From: Clostridia bacterium
Lineage (GTDB): Bacteria > Bacillota > Clostridia > UBA1381
Direction: 5' to 3'
Assembly: GCA_008668455.1 (NCBI GenBank)
Contig: RQCD01000084.1
Span: forward strand, 1-8,162
Length of the DNA stretch: 8,162 nt
The notes beneath the pieces were generated by a model that was not told the DNA's origin, ran no database searches, and saw only the letters and a program-made list of their open reading frames with translations. How positions within the stretch are numbered: position 1 is the first letter of the stretch; each line of letters begins with the position of its first letter. Made by a program: the position numbers and the translations under genes. Shown here in pieces: positions 6,248-8,162 of this stretch.

Positions 6248-6874
6248 ATGAAAAACACAGTTATTACAATAGGACGGCAGTTTGGCAGCGGCGGAAAGGA
6301 GTTTGGGGAAAAGCTTGCAAAGGAGCTCGGAATTTCCTTTTATGATGAGGAGCTTTTATCCATGGCTGCAGAAAAGAGCAATATCGACGAGGATATTTTA
6401 AAGCTTGTAGATGAAACGGCAACGAACAGTCTCCTGTATTCCTTAGTGGTCAGCGGAGGACTTCGGAGCGTTCTGACGCAGGGTGTGTGCGATCTTCCGA
6501 TCAATGACCGTGTGTTCTTGGCGCAGGCAGAGAGTATTAAGGAGCTTGCAAGAAAGGAATCCTGCGTTATTGTGGGTCGGTGTGCGGACTATGTTTTGCA
6601 GGATGTAGACGTCAATCATGTGGACGTGTTTGTCTATGCCGATATGGAAAGCCGTGTGGCGCGGATCAGCAGGCTGTATGGCTTAAACCATGCAGAAGCG
6701 CGCGACCGTATTATTAAAACAGAGAAAAAACGCAAGACGTACTATAATTATTACAGTAATCAGGAATGGGGAAGAATGAGCAACTACAGTCTTTGCATCA
6801 ATGTCACCGATCTGGGGGTGGACGGAGCAGTCCAGGTTGCAAAGGCATATGCGGAGAATATGAAAAAAGCATAA
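6248..6874 (+). CDS. Cytidylate-kinase-like family protein (P-loop)
   Basis: A 208-residue protein of the cytidylate-kinase-like family (Pfam Cytidylate_kin2 by recall), distinct from true Cmk. It opens with VITIGRQFGSGGKEFGEKLAKELGISFYD (5-33): a P-loop-like GRQFGSGGK in which the residue after Lys is Glu rather than Ser/Thr. It then has CVIVGRCADYVL (106-117), VDVFVYADMESRVARISRLYGL (125-146, a lid-like region) and EKKRKTYYNYYSNQEWG (159-175), then a C-terminal CINVTDLGVDGAVQVA. The family is taken to bind nucleotide, but its substrate is unknown; CMP phosphorylation should not be assumed. The ATG lies 6 nt after AAGGAGAG, which overlaps the previous stop, and the gene is 12 bp after the transglycosylase and 21 bp before uppP. 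Family assignment is firm, function open. Confidence 0.88.
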   Translation: MKNTVITIGRQFGSGGKEFGEKLAKELGISFYDEELLSMAAEKSNIDEDILKLVDETATNSLLYSLVVSGGLRSVLTQGVCDLPINDRVFLAQAESIKELARKESCVIVGRCADYVLQDVDVNHVDVFVYADMESRVARISRLYGLNHAEARDRIIKTEKKRKTYYNYYSNQEWGRMSNYSLCINVTDLGVDGAVQVAKAYAENMKKA

Positions 6875-6895
6875 CAAAAAAAGAGGGTATATGAC

Positions 6896-7738
6896 ATGTT
6901 AGAGATTATCAAAGCGGTTATTCTGGGTATTGTGCAGGGCATTACAGAATGGCTTCCGATTTCCAGCACCGGACATCTGATTCTGGTGGAGCGGTTTTTG
7001 AGACTGCATCAATCGCAGGAGTTTAAGGATTTATTTGTAGTAATCATTCAGTTTGGATCAATTTTAGCGGTTTTGACGCTTTATTTCCACAAGCTGAACC
7101 CGTTTTCTCCAAAGAAAAGCGTACAGGAAAAACGCAATACCTGGCTGATGTGGTTTAAGGTAATTATAGCAATGCTTCCGGCAGCCGTTGCCGGTGTATT
7201 GCTGGACAATTTGGTGACGAGTACTTTGTCAGTACCCTTTGTCATCGCACTGGCTCTGATCGTTTACGGCGTTTTGTTTATTCTGATTGAACGGCAGAAT
7301 AAAAAGCCGAAAATCTCCTCCATTGACGAAATGAGCTATAAAACGGCATTTTTGATCGGTATGTTTCAGGTACTTTCTCTGATTCCGGGAACATCCCGTT
7401 CCGGCTCGACAATTCTGGGTGCAGTGATTTTAGGAGCCTCCCGGAGCGTTGCGGCAGAATTTTCGTTTTTTCTTGCCATTCCGGTGATGTTTGGCGCAAG
7501 CTTTTTGCGCGGCGTGAAATTTGTGATGGAAAACGGATTTGCCTTGGATGCAGGCGGCGGCTGGATTCTTTTGGTCGGTACGGCGGTTTCCTATCTGGTG
7601 TCTCTCTGGGCAATCCGGTTTTTGGTCGGATATATCAGAAAGCATGACTTCACAGTATTTGGTTATTACCGGATTGTGTTATGTATTTTAGTTCTGATAT
7701 GTTTTGCGGTAACAGGCGGCTTGTTTGTACTTTCATAA
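6896..7738 (+). CDS. uppP: Undecaprenyl-diphosphatase (UppP/BacA family)
   Basis: An integral membrane phosphatase that turns undecaprenyl diphosphate into the monophosphate used as lipid carrier for peptidoglycan and other wall polymers; its overproduction is known to give bacitracin resistance. The 280-residue protein has about eight hydrophobic segments and both family signatures: GIVQGITEWLPISSTGHL (11-28; Glu18, Ser24, His27) and SLIPGTSRSGSTI (161-173; Arg168). The position of E. coli Glu17 is Gln14 here, a form I recall from other Gram-positives. The ATG follows AGAGGG with an 8-nt gap. Its place behind a lytic transglycosylase gives the second half of the operon an envelope theme. Identity is certain by motif. 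Confidence 0.97.
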   Translation: MLEIIKAVILGIVQGITEWLPISSTGHLILVERFLRLHQSQEFKDLFVVIIQFGSILAVLTLYFHKLNPFSPKKSVQEKRNTWLMWFKVIIAMLPAAVAGVLLDNLVTSTLSVPFVIALALIVYGVLFILIERQNKKPKISSIDEMSYKTAFLIGMFQVLSLIPGTSRSGSTILGAVILGASRSVAAEFSFFLAIPVMFGASFLRGVKFVMENGFALDAGGGWILLVGTAVSYLVSLWAIRFLVGYIRKHDFTVFGYYRIVLCILVLICFAVTGGLFVLS

Positions 7739-7751
7739 GGGGAGAGGCTGC

Positions 7752-8000
7752 ATGTACGAACGGATTTTAATCGGATGGAATCTGGCGGTGTTTTTTCTTT
7801 ATGGATGGGATAAACACCGGGCAGTATCGGGCGGATGGAGAGTGCCGGAAAATGTGCTGCTTGGCGCAGCATTCCTCCTGGGCGGTATTGGCGGCGCAAC
7901 GGGAATGATTGTCTGGCATCATAAAACTTCCAAAATGCGCTTTCGTCTACTTGTTCCGTGTTTCCTTCTGCTGACCCTGTCGGTGATGAGATGTTTGTGA
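7752..8000 (+). CDS. Small DUF1294 membrane protein
   Basis: An 82-residue protein with three hydrophobic stretches (about 5-18, 35-55, 66-79). It carries the pattern of the DUF1294 family: YGWDKHRA (17-24), GGWRVPE (27-33), then LLGGIGGATGMIVWHHKTSKMRF (42-64) with the basic HHKTxKxRF segment. Function is unknown in the family as far as I recall. The ATG at 7752 follows AGGGGAGAGG, which starts at the uppP stop, so the two genes are 13 bp apart and probably coupled. An in-frame TTG at 7725 would lie inside uppP and upstream of this site, so it is not preferred. It is the last gene before the terminator. Family call by pattern is good; no role should be inferred beyond a membrane location. 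Confidence 0.87.
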   Translation: MYERILIGWNLAVFFLYGWDKHRAVSGGWRVPENVLLGAAFLLGGIGGATGMIVWHHKTSKMRFRLLVPCFLLLTLSVMRCL

Positions 8001-8048
8001 ATATGAAACACAGAAACGATTGCATAGGTATTCCTTGTAAATATCACG

Positions 8049-8088
8049 AAAAAAGGTTGCTTTTTAGGACAGAAAAGCAACCTTTTTT
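8049..8088. terminator. Rho-independent terminator, probably bidirectional
   Basis: AAAAAAGGTTGCTTTT (8049-8064) pairs perfectly with AAAAGCAACCTTTTTT (8073-8088) around an 8-nt loop. The six T at the end of the plus-strand hairpin form the U-tract for the ung-to-DUF1294 operon, 48 bp after its last stop. The six A on the left become a U-tract for transcripts coming from the other side. Confidence 0.93.
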
Positions 8089-8128
8089 GTTAGATATGGA
8101 AATGTTTTTTGAAAATTTTGAAAAACTG

Positions 8129-8157
8129 TTGAAATTTCTGCTTTTTTATGTTAAAGT
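8129..8157 (+). promoter_or_regulatory. Possible extended -10 promoter for a gene beyond the window
   Basis: TTGAAA (8129-8134) and TAAAGT (8152-8157) are separated by 17 bp, and TG at 8149-8150 makes an extended -10. It lies after the operon terminator in A/T-rich DNA, where a new transcription unit would be expected. The gene it would serve is not visible. Confidence 0.45.
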
Positions 8158-8162
8158 GATAC

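Noticed and set aside
6743..6748. TATAAT inside the cytidylate-kinase-like gene, as a promoter for uppP
   Set aside because: The hexamer 17 bp upstream is CAGAGA, which does not resemble a -35 box, and no extended -10 TG is present.
8001..8048. Search for a small gene or RNA between DUF1294 and the terminator
   Set aside because: This 48-bp stretch has no start with a ribosome binding site and no clear structure; it reads as a 3' untranslated region.

Overview
The window reads as an ordinary chromosomal housekeeping region of a low-to-moderate-GC Gram-positive bacterium, most likely a Clostridia member of the Lachnospiraceae type. This rests on strong AGGAG-like ribosome binding sites, sigma-A style promoters, a PtsI with a GASTSH active loop, a proofreading-dead PolA and the order polA-coaE-lytic transglycosylase. 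The family assignment is inference from style and recall, not from a search.

Layout: positions 1-1577 (minus strand) hold most of ptsI, the phosphoenolpyruvate-protein phosphotransferase (Enzyme I) of the sugar PTS, cut by the window edge shortly before its C-terminus. A 205-bp divergent intergenic region (1578-1782) carries a promoter for each direction, a cre-like palindrome overlapping the ptsI -35 box, a tandem TCATGAA motif and an inverted repeat in the ptsI leader. From 1783 to 8000 seven genes run on the plus strand with gaps of 21 bp or less, or with overlaps: ung, polA, coaE, a membrane-anchored SLT-type lytic transglycosylase, a cytidylate-kinase-like protein, uppP and a small DUF1294 membrane protein. 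A perfect 16-bp-stem terminator follows at 8049-8088, and a possible promoter for a gene beyond the window lies at 8129-8157.

The plus-strand cluster looks like one operon that joins DNA repair and replication (uracil excision, Pol I gap filling), the last step of CoA synthesis, and envelope work (peptidoglycan cleavage, recycling of the undecaprenyl carrier). A near-consensus sigma-A promoter inside the 3' end of coaE may let the envelope half (transglycosylase to DUF1294) be expressed separately.

I see no mobile element, CRISPR array, tRNA, rRNA or obviously new multi-gene system. The points most worth a second look are the internal promoter, the regulatory structure of the ptsI-ung region, and the two uncharacterised proteins (cytidylate-kinase-like and DUF1294) that travel with the envelope genes.
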